Assembly: GCA_023230265.1 (NCBI GenBank)
Contig: JALNXR010000070.1
Span: 1 to 9,054, forward strand
Length of the DNA: 9,054 nt
Reading direction: 5' to 3'
Source: Bacteroidales bacterium
Lineage (GTDB): Bacteria > Bacteroidota > Bacteroidia > Bacteroidales > UBA932
Below, piece after piece: positions 8,136 through 9,054 of the stretch. Every line of letters starts with the position of its first letter. The stretch's first letter is position 1. Made by a program: the position numbers and the translations under genes. The notes beneath the pieces were generated by a model. The model was not told the DNA's origin. It ran no database searches and saw only the letters and a list, made by a program, of their open reading frames with translations.

Positions 8136-9054
8136 TTACTTCTGCGGTTTGGCGATGTTTTCGCGCATTTCTGTGTCAGCCTGGATATTGCGGAATTTGT
8201 AATAGTCCATAATACCGAGGTTTCCTGCACGGAATGCTTCTGCCATAGCCAACGGGATCTGGGCCTCTGCTTCGATAACCTTAGCCCTGGCCTCCTGTGC
8301 TTTAGCCTTCATCTCCTGTTCCAGAGCCACAGCCATTGCCCTCTTCTCTTCTGCACGGGCCTGGGCGATGTTCTTGTCTGCGTTTGCCTGGTCCATCTGC
8401 AGAACTGCACCGATATTTCTTCCGATATCTATATCAGCAATATCGATAGAGAGAATCTCAAATGCGGTGCCGGCATCCAGACCTTTATCCAAAACAACTT
8501 TTGATATTGTGTCAGGGTTTTCCAGAACAGATTTGTGAGATTCTGCAGAGCCGATACTTGATACAATCCCTTCGCCAACACGTGCAAGAACTGTCTCCTC
8601 GCCGGCACCCCCCACAAGTTGCTTGATATTTGCCCTTACAGTCACACGAGCTTTGGCTATAAGCTGTATACCGTCTTTTGCAACTGCAGTCACAGCCGGA
8701 GTGTTAATAACCTTTGGGTTAACCGACATCTGAACAGCCTCAAAAACATCACGTCCGGCCAGGTCTATTGCAGCAGCCATTTTAAAGTTGAGTGCGATGT
8801 TTGCCTTATCGGCAGATATTAAAGCGTTTACAACATTGGGGACATTCCCCTTTGCAAGGTAGTGAGCCTCCAGTTCATTGGCATTAAGCTGTAATCCGGC
8901 TTTTGTCCCTGTGATCATAGCCATAACGATGGTTCCGGGAGGCACCTTTCTCCAGCGCATCAGAACAAGCTGTATCAGAGAGATCTTAACACCTGATATC
9001 AGAGCCTGAAACCATAACGTAACCGGGAAAAACCATAAAAGAATAGTTAATCCT
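8136..9054 (-). CDS. floA: Flotillin-like protein FloA (SPFH/UPF0365 family), N-terminus cut by the window edge
   Basis: FloA is a bacterial flotillin that forms membrane foci and affects membrane organisation and associated signalling or secretion; this role is known from Bacillus. Reading leftward from 9053, the frame is open and already encodes family-like sequence before the Met at 8960: [20 protein letters not shown], a membrane-inserting hydrophobic segment, then [12 protein letters not shown]. The ATG at 8958-8960 is therefore internal, and about 30 further residues are visible here. The true start lies beyond 9054. Downstream come the conserved blocks [36 protein letters not shown] and [12 protein letters not shown]. 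These lead into an Ala/Glu-rich coiled coil ([20 protein letters not shown]) and the end [19 protein letters not shown]. The C-terminus after [13 protein letters not shown] is complete. In many genomes an nfeD-like gene precedes floA; that side is not visible. tRNA-Ser follows 60 bp downstream on the same strand. Confidence 0.97.
   Translation of the reverse strand, partial: GLTILLWFFPVTLWFQALISGVKISLIQLVLMRWRKVPPGTIVMAMITGTKAGLQLNANELEAHYLAKGNVPNVVNALISADKANIALNFKMAAAIDLAGRDVFEAVQMSVNPKVINTPAVTAVAKDGIQLIAKARVTVRANIKQLVGGAGEETVLARVGEGIVSSIGSAESHKSVLENPDTISKVVLDKGLDAGTAFEILSIDIADIDIGRNIGAVLQMDQANADKNIAQARAEEKRAMAVALEQEMKAKAQEARAKVIEAEAQIPLAMAEAFRAGNLGIMDYYKFRNIQADTEMRENIAKPQK

Noticed and set aside
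7985..8504. Plus-strand open frames over the tRNA and floA 3' end
   Set aside because: The first is an artefact of the antisense tRNA sequence, the second lies opposite well-conserved floA coding sequence.

Overview
The window most likely comes from a Bacteroidota genome, probably Bacteroidales-like. Two sites match the Bacteroidota -7 promoter box TAnnTTTG exactly, one ahead of the Fur-family gene and one ahead of the tRNA. Obvious Shine-Dalgarno sequences are lacking before the starts, and the protein families fit that phylum. Phylum is an inference; I cannot place the genus.

Layout, left to right. (1) 1-1353 (+) is the 3' part of an ATP-binding regulator-like gene (AlbA_2/RecG-C-terminal-like family), cut by the left edge. 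(2) 1587-4855 (-) is a pair reading leftward: a two-transmembrane sensor histidine kinase followed 56 bp later by an MsbA-type ABC exporter half-transporter. No response regulator is present. (3) 4856-5061 is the divergent control region between the kinase and a Fur/PerR-family gene. It carries a clean -7 box, a PerR-box-like palindrome just downstream of it, further TTCTA/TAGAA half-sites, and a G8 run in the presumed leader. (4) 5062-7739 (+) is a two-gene peroxide unit: a PerR-like repressor, then 47 bp, then a full-length bifunctional catalase-peroxidase KatG. (5) 7740-7985 is non-coding: two copies of a 36-bp imperfect repeat, three CCCTATAGGG-type palindromes, a rho-independent terminator for katG, a 15-bp-stem inverted repeat, and a second, bidirectional terminator. 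(6) 7986-8075 (-) is tRNA-Ser(GCT) with encoded CCA and its own candidate promoter. (7) 8136-9054 (-) is the flotillin-like gene floA, open through the right edge, so its N-terminus lies outside.

How the genes work together: the best-supported functional unit is perR-katG. The regulator keeps all five residues of the PerR regulatory metal site, including the Asp that distinguishes PerR from Fur, but lacks the four-cysteine structural zinc site. With the PerR-box-like palindrome at the predicted transcription start, this suggests an autoregulated operon derepressed by peroxide. The kinase and exporter probably form a separate envelope-related transcription unit. I found no CRISPR array, transposase, prophage gene or clearly new multigene system. 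The most unusual structures are the nested hairpins and repeats between katG and the tRNA, and the Cys-poor PerR-like regulator with its operator and G8 leader.
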